Shown one piece after another: positions 17,101 through 26,329 of a stretch of DNA of 58,687 bases; the stretch's first letter is position 1, and every line of letters begins with the position of its first letter. A program made the position numbers and the translations under genes. Origin of the DNA: an uncultured Lachnospira sp. (GTDB lineage: Bacteria > Bacillota > Clostridia > Lachnospirales > Lachnospiraceae); contig CAJUTV010000017.1 of the NCBI GenBank assembly GCA_910589305.1, forward strand, positions 1 to 58,687, in the 5' to 3' direction. The notes below the pieces were generated by a model that ran no database searches, was not told the DNA's origin, and saw only the letters and a program-made list of their open reading frames with translations.

Positions 17101-19665
17101 TTACGCCTGTCTTCCGCAACAGTTCTTATATTTCTTTCCACTTCCGCAAGGACACATATCATTTGGATATATCTTTTTTGTTGTTCTTCTTACAGGTCCT
17201 TTTGATGCACTGTCATCTTTGTTCGTTCCAGTAACCTTTGCAACTTGTTCTCTCTCTACTTTTTGCTCAACTTGAATATGGGTAAGCAATCTTACCGTAT
17301 CTTCTGTAATTGCATTTGACATCTCATCAAACATTTCAAAGCCCATCATCTTATATTGAACAACAGGGTCTCTTTGTCCATACGCCTGTAACCCTATACC
17401 TTGCTTTAACTGTTCCATATCGTCAATGTGGTCCATCCACTTACGGTCAATCACTTTGAGAAGAACAACACGCTCTATCTCTCTAATTTGCTCAGGCTCT
17501 GCAAAAAGTGCTTCTTTTTCTTCATACAGCTTTATAGCCTTCTCTTTCATGCTATGGAGCAGCTCGCTTTTATTTTTAACGGCAGCATCTGGCTTAATTG
17601 GCTCAATTGGTATGGTTGCTAACATTACATTATTAATCTCGTCGTAATCCCACTCGCTTGATGAGGCATCTTCATTAATACATCTGTTTACAACGCTCTC
17701 AACAAAATCAGTAATCATCTTGATAACCGTTTTGCGCATACTCTCGCCATTAAGCACTCGATTTCTCTCTCTATAAATAATTTCTCTCTGCTCATTCATA
17801 ACTTGGTCATATTGGAGCAAATGACTTCTTATTCCATAGTTGTTTGTCTCTATCTTTTTTTGTGCAGACTCAATCGCATTGCTAAGCATCTTATGCTCAA
17901 TCTGGTCTTCTTCTGCCACTCCTAATGTATTAAATACACTCATTAATCGTTCTTGTCCAAATAAACGCATAAGGTCGTCCTCAAGTGAAATATAAAATCT
18001 GGATTCGCCTGGGTCACCTTGACGTCCCGCACGTCCTCGAAGCTGATTATCAATACGTCTGCTCTCATGCCTCTCTGTACCAATTATCTTAAGACCGCCT
18101 GCCGCTCTAGCTTCATCGTCAAGCTTAATATCAGTACCACGTCCTGCCATGTTTGTAGCGATTGTCACAGCACCATGTTTGCCGGCTTCTGCTACAATCT
18201 CTGCCTCTTTTTCATGGAATTTTGCATTTAAAACATTATGTGGAATGCCTTTTTTTCTAAGCATCTCAGAAATTAATTCAGACGTTTCAATCGTAATTGT
18301 ACCAACCAAAACAGGTTGTCCTTTTTCATGGGACTCAATAACTGATTGTACAACGGCATCAAATTTGCCCTTCTTCGTCTTATATACAGCATCGTTTAAA
18401 TCCTTTCTAGCAATCGGCTTATTGGTAGGGATTTCAACAACGTCCATATTATAAATTTCTCTAAATTCTTTTTCTTCCGTCAAGGCAGTACCAGTCATAC
18501 CTGCCTTCTTTTCAAATTTATTAAAAAAGTTCTGGAATGTTACTGTTGCAAGTGTTTTGCTCTCACGCTTTACTTTCACATGTTCTTTTGCCTCAATCGC
18601 CTGATGCAAACCATCTGAATAACGGCGTCCTGGCATAATACGACCTGTAAATTCATCAACAATAAGGACTTCATCATCTTTAACCACATAATCTTTATCT
18701 CGAAACATCAAATTATGCGCTCTTAATGCCAACGTAACATTATGCTGAATCTCTAAGTTTTCTGGGTCTGCATAATTATCTATATGGAAAAATTGTTCTA
18801 CCTTATGAATACCTTGTTCTGTAAGACTGACAATTTTATCTTTTTCATTGACAATAAAATCACCGTCTTCTTCAACTTCCTCCTGCATAATGGCTTGCAT
18901 CTTTGTCATCTCGCCTTTATACTCGCCTTTTTGAAGCTGTCTGGCAAGAACATCACACAATTCATATAATTTTGTAGACTTACCGCTTTGACCTGATATA
19001 ATCAGAGGGGTTCTTGCCTCATCAATCAAAACAGAGTCCACCTCATCAATAATACAATACTTTAGATTGCGCAGTACAAGCTGCTCTTTGTAAATAGCCA
19101 TATTGTCACGAAGATAATCAAAACCAAGTTCATTGTTTGTCACATATGTTATATCACACGCATATGCGGCTCTTCTCTCATCATCTTGAAGGTCATGGAG
19201 AACAACACCCACTGTAAGACCTAAAAACTGATGTATCTGCCCCATCCATTCAGCATCACGCTTTGCCAAATAATCATTTACTGTTACTATCAAAACACCA
19301 TTTTCAGCAAGTGCATTCAAATAAGCGGGAAGCGTTGACACAAGTGTTTTTCCTTCACCAGTTCTCATCTCTGCAATTCTTCCTTGATGAAGAATAATTC
19401 CACCTATTAACTGAACTCTGTAGTGTTCCATACCAAGCACTCTTTTGCCAGCTTCACGCACCACTGCAAAAGCCTCTGGCAAAATGTCGTCCAGTGTCTC
19501 TCCTTTTGAAAGTCTTTCCTTAAATTCTTTTGTTTTTTGTTTTAATTGTTCGTCCGTAAGCTTGCCCATTGCTTCTCGATAACTTTCTATCTTATCAACA
19601 ATCGGTTTGATACGCTTTAATTCATGCTCGCTATGTGAACCAAACAATTTCTGCATTAATCCCAT
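17101..19665 (-). CDS. secA: Preprotein translocase ATPase SecA
   Basis: Motor that drives proteins through SecYEG. The ~854-residue protein has all landmarks: Walker A MRTGEGKTLV, Walker B IIDEVDSVLIDEARTPLI, GRRYSDGLHQAIEAKE, NMAGRGTDI, TERHESRRIDNQLRGRAGRQGD. The C-terminus carries the zinc-binding SEC-C motif CPCGSGKKYKNCCG. I start it at MGLMQKLFGS because GGAGG lies 8 nt before it; an ATG five codons upstream overlaps that box. A sigma-A promoter lies upstream at 19743-19771. secA-prfB adjacency is typical of Firmicutes. Confidence 0.97.
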   Translation of the reverse strand: MGLMQKLFGSHSEHELKRIKPIVDKIESYREAMGKLTDEQLKQKTKEFKERLSKGETLDDILPEAFAVVREAGKRVLGMEHYRVQLIGGIILHQGRIAEMRTGEGKTLVSTLPAYLNALAENGVLIVTVNDYLAKRDAEWMGQIHQFLGLTVGVVLHDLQDDERRAAYACDITYVTNNELGFDYLRDNMAIYKEQLVLRNLKYCIIDEVDSVLIDEARTPLIISGQSGKSTKLYELCDVLARQLQKGEYKGEMTKMQAIMQEEVEEDGDFIVNEKDKIVSLTEQGIHKVEQFFHIDNYADPENLEIQHNVTLALRAHNLMFRDKDYVVKDDEVLIVDEFTGRIMPGRRYSDGLHQAIEAKEHVKVKRESKTLATVTFQNFFNKFEKKAGMTGTALTEEKEFREIYNMDVVEIPTNKPIARKDLNDAVYKTKKGKFDAVVQSVIESHEKGQPVLVGTITIETSELISEMLRKKGIPHNVLNAKFHEKEAEIVAEAGKHGAVTIATNMAGRGTDIKLDDEARAAGGLKIIGTERHESRRIDNQLRGRAGRQGDPGESRFYISLEDDLMRLFGQERLMSVFNTLGVAEEDQIEHKMLSNAIESAQKKIETNNYGIRSHLLQYDQVMNEQREIIYRERNRVLNGESMRKTVIKMITDFVESVVNRCINEDASSSEWDYDEINNVMLATIPIEPIKPDAAVKNKSELLHSMKEKAIKLYEEKEALFAEPEQIREIERVVLLKVIDRKWMDHIDDMEQLKQGIGLQAYGQRDPVVQYKMMGFEMFDEMSNAITEDTVRLLTHIQVEQKVEREQVAKVTGTNKDDSASKGPVRRTTKKIYPNDMCPCGSGKKYKNCCGRQA

Positions 19666-19742
19666 TCCAAAAGCCTCCATAATCCTCTTATTTAGAATAC
19701 TCTATAATCTCTAAGAGCAAAAAATGCTAAATTATCTGAATA

Positions 19743-19771
19743 ATTGTACCACTAATAGACGTTTTAATCAA
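19743..19771 (-). promoter_or_regulatory. Sigma-A promoter of secA
   Basis: On the minus strand, TTGATT (19766-19771) and TACAAT (19743-19748) are separated by 17 nt. The start codon of secA is ~75 nt downstream. The divergent SGNH gene lies on the other side. Confidence 0.75.
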
Positions 19772-19880
19772 CGAAAAAAATTTTTTTAACTTTTTTAAAC
19801 TTTTTAATATCTTCTTGCATCTAAGTATTATAATCACTAAAATAAATAAGATTACTAAAAATAAATTAAGGGAGTACATT

Positions 19881-20867
19881 ATGATAAACCAAAAATATAC
19901 ACAAAAAAAATCTAAACGACGCAAAAAAAGACGATTGAAAAAAAGAATTAAACGAATACTTTTAATTACAGCCACCTTTCTATTATTTATTTTATTGTTT
20001 AGTGTTGTAATTTTTCTGCCCTATCAAGGTGATGCACACCATTTACAGGAGTCTAATACCAAGATGACGGCTTCAAATAAAAACACAGAAACCTCATTAA
20101 ACTGTGAAGAAACTTCTAGTGAACCAACTACGGATACTCCTTTAAATAACAACGAAGTTTCACAAGATATTGAATCAACACAAAGCATAGAGCCTTCAGA
20201 AACAACTGTACCTTCAAAAAATATAGAACCTACGCAAGAAAATACTACAGCCATACAAGAGACTATTCCAGAAACTGTCCCATCTTCTTTGCCTGTTGAA
20301 AATGATTATTTTAACGATGCTGTTTTTATTGGTGATTCACGCACAGAAGGCTTCTTTATGTATACAGACCTTGCAAATGCAAAAGCTTATGCTCATAAAG
20401 GACTTACTGTTGAAACTGTATTTACAGACCCTGTTATCAATATAAATGGCTCTAAGCTTTCAATTACAGAAGCTTTGCGGCAAACTTCATTTCAAAAGGT
20501 GTACATTATGCTTGGTGTAAATGAGATAGGTTGGGCATATAATAGTGTTTTTATTGAAAAATACACAAAATTAGTTGATGAAGTTCAAAGCATCAATCCA
20601 AATGCTACGATATATTTACAATCCATTTTGCCAGTAAGCAATGAAGTATCATCAACACATGATTATATTAAAAATGAAAAAATCAATGAATATAATGGTT
20701 TTATCGCACAAATAGCGAAAGAAAAAAACGTGCATTATCTCAATGTTGCTGAGGCTGTTGCTGCTCCAAATGGTGCTTTGCCAGACGATGCTGCTATTGA
20801 TGGGATTCATTTAAAAAAAGAATACTGTCAAAAATGGCTTGAATATTTAAAAAAACATGCTATATAA
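19881..20867 (+). CDS. Membrane-anchored SGNH/GDSL hydrolase
   Basis: The 328-residue protein has a strongly basic cytoplasmic start (QKKSKRRKKRRLKKRIKR) and one membrane segment (~27-47). A Ser/Thr/Glu-rich spacer (~55-138) probably spans the wall, followed by a C-terminal SGNH hydrolase (~142-328). The catalytic block is FIGDSRTEGFF (nucleophile Ser153), the third block is MLGVNEIGW, and the Asp/His pair is in DAAIDGIHL. Such proteins deacylate or transacylate envelope glycans. The ATG follows AAGGGAG. It opens a plus-strand locus with a DUF4358 lipoprotein, a sigma/anti-sigma pair, an MBOAT and a DHHW protein, so a role in glycan O-acylation is inferred. Confidence 0.85.
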   Translation: MINQKYTQKKSKRRKKRRLKKRIKRILLITATFLLFILLFSVVIFLPYQGDAHHLQESNTKMTASNKNTETSLNCEETSSEPTTDTPLNNNEVSQDIESTQSIEPSETTVPSKNIEPTQENTTAIQETIPETVPSSLPVENDYFNDAVFIGDSRTEGFFMYTDLANAKAYAHKGLTVETVFTDPVININGSKLSITEALRQTSFQKVYIMLGVNEIGWAYNSVFIEKYTKLVDEVQSINPNATIYLQSILPVSNEVSSTHDYIKNEKINEYNGFIAQIAKEKNVHYLNVAEAVAAPNGALPDDAAIDGIHLKKEYCQKWLEYLKKHAI

Positions 20868-20945
20868 TATTTATTTGTGTACCTAAAATGAGAATAATAT
20901 AAAAAATAAGTCAATACACTTCTTTTTCATACATAAATTTATTGC

Positions 20946-20974
20946 TTATTTGTACTGAATCACTGCAAATAAGA
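20946..20974 (+). terminator. Possible hairpin terminator/attenuator after the SGNH gene
   Basis: Perfect 8-bp hairpin CTTATTTG-13 nt-CAAATAAG. No long T-run follows directly; TTTTT comes ~15 nt later. Weak as a terminator, but it separates the SGNH gene from the sigma-factor operon. Confidence 0.35.
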
Positions 20975-21087
20975 CTTGATATAATTTTTACACTATGTTT
21001 CAAAATGAAGTACAGAAAAATAAATTTTTCACACGCAAGTTTAGGCACAAGCACAAACTTGCAGGTTAAGTAAGAATGGAGATTAAA

Positions 21088-21540
21088 ATGAAAAAAATAA
21101 CATTAACTTTTACAATACTGATTCTATTATTAACGTTGTCTGCCTGCTCTCAAAAAGAAGTCTCAATCAATATAAAAGACTTAAGCGACCATTTATTACA
21201 GCAAGTGGCTTTTGAAGACGAGCTTGTTCAAATCAATCAAGAAAAAGTGGCACTGCTCTACAATATTGAAAATGCTGCAAATGAATATGTATATGTCGGC
21301 AGCGGCGCAACGGCTGAAGAAATTGCTGTATTTGAATTTAACAATACAGAGGATGCCAAAAATGCGCTGCAAGCTGCCAAAAACCGAATTTCACAGCAAA
21401 AATCAGATTATGCAACATACAACCCAAAAGAAATACAAAAGTTAGAGAACGCTATTGTAAAAAATACAGGACGTTACTTGATTGTATGTGTATCTGAAGG
21501 CGATACTGCCAAAAAAATAATTGGAGAATACACGAATTAA
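21088..21540 (+). CDS. DUF4358 lipoprotein
   Basis: The ~150-residue protein has a lipoprotein signal peptide ending in LSACSQKE (lipobox Cys ~20). The mature part has LSDHLLQQVAFEDELVQI, YVYVGSGATAEEIAVFEF and VSEGDTAKKIIGEY, which match my memory of DUF4358, a small lipoprotein family common in Clostridia. I start it at MKKITLTF because AATGGAG lies 6 nt upstream and contains the earlier in-frame ATG. It is 16 nt before the sigma-factor gene and probably co-transcribed. Function is unknown; the neighbourhood suggests an envelope role. Confidence 0.8.
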   Translation: MKKITLTFTILILLLTLSACSQKEVSINIKDLSDHLLQQVAFEDELVQINQEKVALLYNIENAANEYVYVGSGATAEEIAVFEFNNTEDAKNALQAAKNRISQQKSDYATYNPKEIQKLENAIVKNTGRYLIVCVSEGDTAKKIIGEYTN

Positions 21541-21556
21541 TTAAATGGAGTAACCT

Positions 21557-22057
21557 ATGAAACCAGAAACTGTAAACACTGAGCAATTTATTGATTTTAT
21601 AGAAAATAATCAGGAAAAATTTTACAGAATTGCATTTAGTTATCTGAAAAATCGCGACACTGCACTGGATGCTATTCACGATTCTATTGTAAAGGCTTTA
21701 CAAAAAAAGCATACCATTAAGAACGCTGAATATTTTAAAACATGGTTTTATAGGATATTAATTAATGAATGTCTTGTGTATTTAAGAAAAAATAACCGAA
21801 TTATCTATTTTGATAATATATCAATGTATACCAATCGACACGACTCACAACCTAATATAAGCGAGTATATTGACTTATACCAAGCCCTTGATAAGCTGCC
21901 AATAAAACTAAAAACGGTTGTTTTACTACGCTTCTTTGAAGATATGAAACTAGAAGAAATTGCACAGATAACATGTGTAAACTTAAGCACTGTAAAATCT
22001 AGACTTTACAAAGCTTTAAAAGTGCTGAAAATAAACATGGAGGTTGAGAATGATTGA
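21557..22057 (+). CDS. ECF RNA polymerase sigma factor (SigV-like)
   Basis: The 166-residue protein has region 2 (FYRIAFSYLKNRDTALDAIH) and region 4 (LPIKLKTVVLLRFFEDMKLEE, then STVKSRLYKALKVLK) with only a short linker, the layout of ECF sigma factors. It overlaps the downstream anti-sigma gene by 8 nt, so the pair is translationally coupled. The RsiV-like partner suggests an envelope-stress or lysozyme-type signal. SD GGAG precedes the ATG. Likely autoregulated, but I cannot point to a certain ECF promoter. Confidence 0.92.
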   Translation: MKPETVNTEQFIDFIENNQEKFYRIAFSYLKNRDTALDAIHDSIVKALQKKHTIKNAEYFKTWFYRILINECLVYLRKNNRIIYFDNISMYTNRHDSQPNISEYIDLYQALDKLPIKLKTVVLLRFFEDMKLEEIAQITCVNLSTVKSRLYKALKVLKINMEVEND

Positions 22058-22892
22058 TAAAAATGGCTATCACAATATTGATATTCCCTCAGAACTTTCC
22101 TATATTGTAAATCATGCAATCAAAGAAGGATTAAATCCAAAACAGCATATAAAACATACATTTTTAAAAAAATGTGCCATAGCTACTGCTTCTGTACTGT
22201 GCTTTATTGTTGTCCTTAACACATCACAATCCTTTGCAGCAGTCGTATATAAAATTCCGCTAGTTGGACAACTCTGCCGAATCATCACATTTAAAGAAGA
22301 ACATGTTGAGGATAATATTCAATATATTGATGTTAAAATTCCTAATATTGACAATACTGGAAAAACAGAAATGGAAAAAAGAGTAAACTTAGAAATCCAA
22401 AAAAATACCAATCAGCTTTTGGAAGATACAACTAAACGTGCAAAGGAATACTATAAAGCATTCGTCGAAACAGGCGGAAATCCTAAAGAATATATCCCGC
22501 TTGGCGTTACTCTTGACTATGATATCAAATGCATCAATCAAAAATATGTCTCTTTTATTATTTTTTATTATGAGACAAAATTTAGTGCTTATAATATGCA
22601 GTATTTCTACAATATTGACATTGAAACAGGGCAAATTATTACGCTTAAAGATTGGTTTGGGACACAATATAAGCAAATTGTAGCAGACAGTATTGAACAA
22701 GAAATTGCTTCATGGGATGAGGAGCGAAAAAAATTATTATGGGATAATTTAGAATTTACAAATGTTATTACGGAAAATACAGATTTTTACATTGCTGAAG
22801 ATGGGAATGTTGTGGTCGTATTTCCTAAGTACGAAATTGCTGCTGGAAGTGCTGGCTCTTTAGAGTTTAAAATTCTTCCTGAAAGCAGATAG
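22050..22892 (+). CDS. RsiV-like anti-sigma factor (DUF3298-type sensor domain)
   Basis: The 280-residue protein has a short cytoplasmic N-terminus (~1-40) that would hold the sigma factor and one membrane segment (~42-58). The large outer domain has YFYNIDIETGQIITLKDWFG and ends with AGSAGSLEFKI. This ETGQ-ITLKDWF pattern is characteristic of the DUF3298/PdaC-like domain found in RsiV, the lysozyme-binding anti-sigma factor of Bacillus. The start is the ATG after GGAGGTTGAGA. The gap to the MBOAT gene is 13 nt. Known for RsiV: direct lysozyme binding triggers signal-peptidase cleavage. Whether this homologue binds lysozyme is inference. Confidence 0.8.
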   Translation: MIDKNGYHNIDIPSELSYIVNHAIKEGLNPKQHIKHTFLKKCAIATASVLCFIVVLNTSQSFAAVVYKIPLVGQLCRIITFKEEHVEDNIQYIDVKIPNIDNTGKTEMEKRVNLEIQKNTNQLLEDTTKRAKEYYKAFVETGGNPKEYIPLGVTLDYDIKCINQKYVSFIIFYYETKFSAYNMQYFYNIDIETGQIITLKDWFGTQYKQIVADSIEQEIASWDEERKKLLWDNLEFTNVITENTDFYIAEDGNVVVVFPKYEIAAGSAGSLEFKILPESR

Positions 22893-22905
22893 AGAGGATA
22901 AAACA

Positions 22906-24312
22906 ATGGTTTTTAGCAGTACGGTCTTTCTTTTCTTATTTCTCCCTGCATTTTTGACAATATATTATATTTGTCCGCCAAAATTAAGAAATACCATTTT
23001 ATTTCTAGCAAGTCTCATTTTTTATGCGTGGGAAGAACCTATTTATATCTTCATTATGTTGTTTTCTACAATATTTGATTATGCAAATGGTCTATTGATT
23101 GAAAAAAGCAAAAGCAATGCAGCAAAACGACTTATTTTAATCCTTTCAGTAGTTGGAAACCTGTCTATACTTTGTTTTTTTAAGTACAGCGATTTTTTTA
23201 TTGCAAATGTTAATTTTGTCTGCAATACAAATATCAGCCTTTTAAAACTTATATTACCTGTAGGAATATCTTTTTATACCTTTCAAACAATGTCCTACAC
23301 TATTGACGTTTATCGAAAAAAAGTGTCTGCACAAAAAAATATTATAAACTTTGCCGCTTATGTAACTATGTTTCCACAGCTTGTAGCTGGTCCTATTGTG
23401 CGGTATAAAACCATCGCAAAACAACTTGATAAAAGACAGGAAACCATAAGTGGTTTTGTATATGGTATTCGACGTTTTATTATTGGCTTATTTAAAAAAG
23501 TAATGATTGCTAACAATATTGGTCTATTATGGGAAACCATTATTGCTGGAAATCTGGAAACATTGCCTGCTGCAACGGCTTGGCTCGGCGCGATTTCATT
23601 TTCTTTTCAGATTTACTTTGATTTTTCAGGTTATTCTGATATGGCAATAGGGTTGGGTGAAATGATTGGATTTCACTTTTTGGAAAACTTCGACCATCCT
23701 TACATATCAAAAAGTATTACTGAATTTTGGCGACGCTGGCATATCTCTCTAGGCACATGGTTTAAGGAATATATCTACATACCATTAGGCGGCAGCAGAA
23801 AAGGCATCGCAAAACAAATCCGCAATCTTTTAATTGTATGGGGTATTACAGGCTTTTGGCATGGGGCAAGCTGGAACTTTATTCTTTGGGGATTGTACTT
23901 TGGCTTTCTATTGATTATAGAAAAGCTCTTTTTACTGAAATTTCTTGAAAAAGCAAAACCACTGTTAAGTCATCTCTACACACTTATTTTTGTTATTATC
24001 AGCTGGGTTATTTTTGCGTTTGAAGACTTATCACAAATTGCACAATTTCTAAAAGCAATGTTTGGCATCAATCAATCAGGCATATTAAACGCTGAAACAT
24101 TATATTTACTTAGCAATTATATTGTATTGCTTATTATTTGTGTTTTATTGAGTATGGAATGGCAAAAAACAAAGCTTGCAACGCTCCTTGCTTCAAAAAC
24201 AGGATGGGTGCGCTCTTGTTTTACTATGCTGCTGTTCGCTGCCCTATTTATTGTTAGCATCAGTTTTTTGATAGGGGATACTTACAATCCATTTTTATAT
24301 TTTCGATTCTAA
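22906..24312 (+). CDS. MBOAT-family membrane O-acyltransferase (DltB/AlgI type)
   Basis: The 468-residue polytopic protein has about 10-12 hydrophobic segments. It has the MBOAT core: FPQLVAGPIVRY, FDFSGYSDMAIGLGEMIGF, FWRRWHISLGTWFKEYIYIPLGGSRKG and the conserved GFWHGASWNFILWG with the catalytic His. In AlgI/PatA systems such a protein moves acetyl groups across the membrane for a partner SGNH enzyme. Here a DHHW protein follows and an SGNH hydrolase precedes. Its place right after the sigma/anti-sigma pair (13 nt) suggests control by that sigma factor. Substrate glycan is not known. Confidence 0.93.
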   Translation: MVFSSTVFLFLFLPAFLTIYYICPPKLRNTILFLASLIFYAWEEPIYIFIMLFSTIFDYANGLLIEKSKSNAAKRLILILSVVGNLSILCFFKYSDFFIANVNFVCNTNISLLKLILPVGISFYTFQTMSYTIDVYRKKVSAQKNIINFAAYVTMFPQLVAGPIVRYKTIAKQLDKRQETISGFVYGIRRFIIGLFKKVMIANNIGLLWETIIAGNLETLPAATAWLGAISFSFQIYFDFSGYSDMAIGLGEMIGFHFLENFDHPYISKSITEFWRRWHISLGTWFKEYIYIPLGGSRKGIAKQIRNLLIVWGITGFWHGASWNFILWGLYFGFLLIIEKLFLLKFLEKAKPLLSHLYTLIFVIISWVIFAFEDLSQIAQFLKAMFGINQSGILNAETLYLLSNYIVLLIICVLLSMEWQKTKLATLLASKTGWVRSCFTMLLFAALFIVSISFLIGDTYNPFLYFRF

Positions 24313-24481
24313 AAAAGATAGGTTTAACAATACTTTTTTACACACATTTTATATCTATTTTTACTGACATAAATCCATCAGATAAAAATGGAAATTTATA
24401 TAAAAAATAAATAATTTCACAAGCTAAATTTTTTAACTTAACAATTCTTGCGCAAAAAGCAACGCAGAAATGAGGCGTATT

Positions 24482-25618
24482 ATGAAAAAAATATATGAAC
24501 GAATTGCTGTTATACTTTTTCTAACTTCATTATGGATTGTTTCACTTTCTATTTTTTTAGTAAATGATAAAGAATATTCAGAAAACGAGAACCGCTATCT
24601 TACCACAAAACCTGATATTTCAATGGAAGATGTTTCATCTGGAAAATTTATGGATACGTTTGAAACTTATTTAAATGACCAATTTCCATTGCGTGATAAA
24701 TGGATAGCTTTAAAAACCGATATTCAACGATTATTTGGCAAAACCGATATTAACGGCACTTATCTAGGCAGTGATGGATATCTATTTGAAAAATGGACAG
24801 AAAATGATTTTAATACAGATAACTTACAACGAAACATTGAAAGTATCAATAAATTTGTTCAAGCAAATCAAGATAAAAAAGGAACCATTCTAATCGTACC
24901 TACTGCAAGTTTACCTCTACAAGATAGGCTTCCTAAAAATGCACCTGTGTTAAACCAAAATAAAGCATTTGATATGATTTACTCAAAACTAGGCAAGAAC
25001 TGTGAACAAATTGACATTCGCCCAACACTCGATGCGCATAAAACAGAATATATTTACTATAAGACTGACCATCATTGGACAACATTAGGTGCTTATCTAG
25101 GATATATGGAATGGCAACGTCAAAATGGCAATTCGGCAGAACTTTCAGACTATCATATAACATTGGCAGCAAATAATTTTAAAGGTTCTCTTTACTCCAA
25201 AGTTTTAAACACAGATTGTGCTTTTGATGAAATTTATATTTATGATAAAATACAAAAACCAGACTATGAGGTCAGCTATAATTTTGGAAAAACACAGACC
25301 GATAGTGTATACGAATTAAAACATCTTAATGAAAAAGATAAATATCAAGTATTTTTAAATGGAAATCATCCAGAGCTTACTATCTCAACCAATGTAAACA
25401 ATAACAAACATCTGCTAATTTTTAAAGATTCTTTTGCAAATGCGTTTATTCCTTTTTTACTTTCCGATTATGAGACCATTCATATCATTGACTTGCGGTA
25501 TTTTAAAGGGGATTTAAATGACTATATCAGCCATAACGATATTACAGAATATTTATTTTTATATAATATAAAAAATTTTTGTGAAGATACTTCTATCCCT
25601 ATGATTGGTTCACTATAA
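24482..25618 (+). CDS. DHHW-family (AlgX/AlgJ-like) SGNH acetyltransferase partner
   Basis: The ~378-residue protein has one N-terminal membrane segment, then an extracytoplasmic domain. NENRYLTTKP and FETYLNDQFPLRDKW open the fold, GSDGYLFEKW follows, and the name-giving YKTDHHWTTLGAYLGY lies near residue 196. The nucleophile Ser is in LLIFKDSFANAF. AlgX/AlgJ-type proteins act with MBOAT transporters to acetylate extracellular polysaccharides. I start it at MKKIYERIAV because AATGAGG lies 6 nt before it and the earlier ATG is inside the SD. The SD context GCGCAGAAATGAGG matches the leader family, but no clear crossing stems are found. Confidence 0.88.
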   Translation: MKKIYERIAVILFLTSLWIVSLSIFLVNDKEYSENENRYLTTKPDISMEDVSSGKFMDTFETYLNDQFPLRDKWIALKTDIQRLFGKTDINGTYLGSDGYLFEKWTENDFNTDNLQRNIESINKFVQANQDKKGTILIVPTASLPLQDRLPKNAPVLNQNKAFDMIYSKLGKNCEQIDIRPTLDAHKTEYIYYKTDHHWTTLGAYLGYMEWQRQNGNSAELSDYHITLAANNFKGSLYSKVLNTDCAFDEIYIYDKIQKPDYEVSYNFGKTQTDSVYELKHLNEKDKYQVFLNGNHPELTISTNVNNNKHLLIFKDSFANAFIPFLLSDYETIHIIDLRYFKGDLNDYISHNDITEYLFLYNIKNFCEDTSIPMIGSL

Positions 25619-25642
25619 AATATACATTTTCATATCAAAACG

Positions 25643-25697
25643 AAAGCAGTACAAGTATGGTATTATTAACAATAATCCTATTTGTACTGCTTTTATA
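25643..25697. terminator. Bidirectional terminator between the envelope locus and hpf
   Basis: AAAGCAGTACAA (25643-25654) pairs perfectly with TTGTACTGCTTT (25682-25693), flanked by A- and T-rich ends. It separates converging genes (24482-25618 plus; hpf minus). Confidence 0.8.
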
Positions 25698-25784
25698 TAT
25701 AACAGCATTCTATTAACAAATGCTGCAAAATATTTGACACTCTAACGAAATATTTATTCAAGCACTATTTTTATAAAAATTTGA

Positions 25785-26315
25785 TTAATCAAGCTCTGGC
25801 TCAATTAAACCATATGTGTCGCCCTTTCTTTTATAAACAACATTAACTTCATTCGTTTCTGCATTTAAAAATACAAAGAAATTATGTCCAAGCAATTCCA
25901 TCTGCACACAAGCTTCTTCTGGAACCATAGGCTTAACACCAAATCGTTTTGACCTGATAATCTTTACTTCTTCTTCATCCTCATAATCATTGTCAATAAA
26001 CTCTTTTGAAAAAGCAACTGCATTTTGCTGCTTATCCACAATCTTATTTTTATATTTCTTTAGTTGTCGTTCAATAACCTCCTCAACCAAATCTATTGAA
26101 ACATACATATCACTACTTGTCTGTTCGCTTCTGATAATATTCCCTTTTACTGGAATAGTAACCTCAATTTTTTGTCTCTCCTTTTCTACACTGAGTGTTA
26201 CGCTGATTTCTGTCTCTGGAGCAAAAAACCTGTCAAGCTTTCCAAGTTTGTCCTCCACTGCCGACCTTAACCCTTCTGTTACGTCGATATTTCTTCCTGT
26301 AATAATAAAACGCAT
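25785..26315 (-). CDS. hpf: Long-form ribosome hibernation promoting factor
   Basis: Dimerises 70S ribosomes into inactive 100S particles under stress. The ~176-residue protein has the N-terminal RaiA/YfiA-like domain (MRFIITGRNIDVTEGLRSAV) and KLGKLDRFFAP, then the C-terminal dimerisation domain (RSKRFGVKPMVPEEACVQME, LLGHNFFVFLNAETNEVNVVY). This two-domain length is typical of Gram-positives. I start it at MRFII because AAAGGAG lies 9 nt upstream. It is a single-gene unit; the DnaA-box cluster lies ~400 bp upstream. Confidence 0.95.
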   Translation of the reverse strand: MRFIITGRNIDVTEGLRSAVEDKLGKLDRFFAPETEISVTLSVEKERQKIEVTIPVKGNIIRSEQTSSDMYVSIDLVEEVIERQLKKYKNKIVDKQQNAVAFSKEFIDNDYEDEEEVKIIRSKRFGVKPMVPEEACVQMELLGHNFFVFLNAETNEVNVVYKRKGDTYGLIEPELD

Positions 26316-26329
26316 GATGTCCAACTCCT

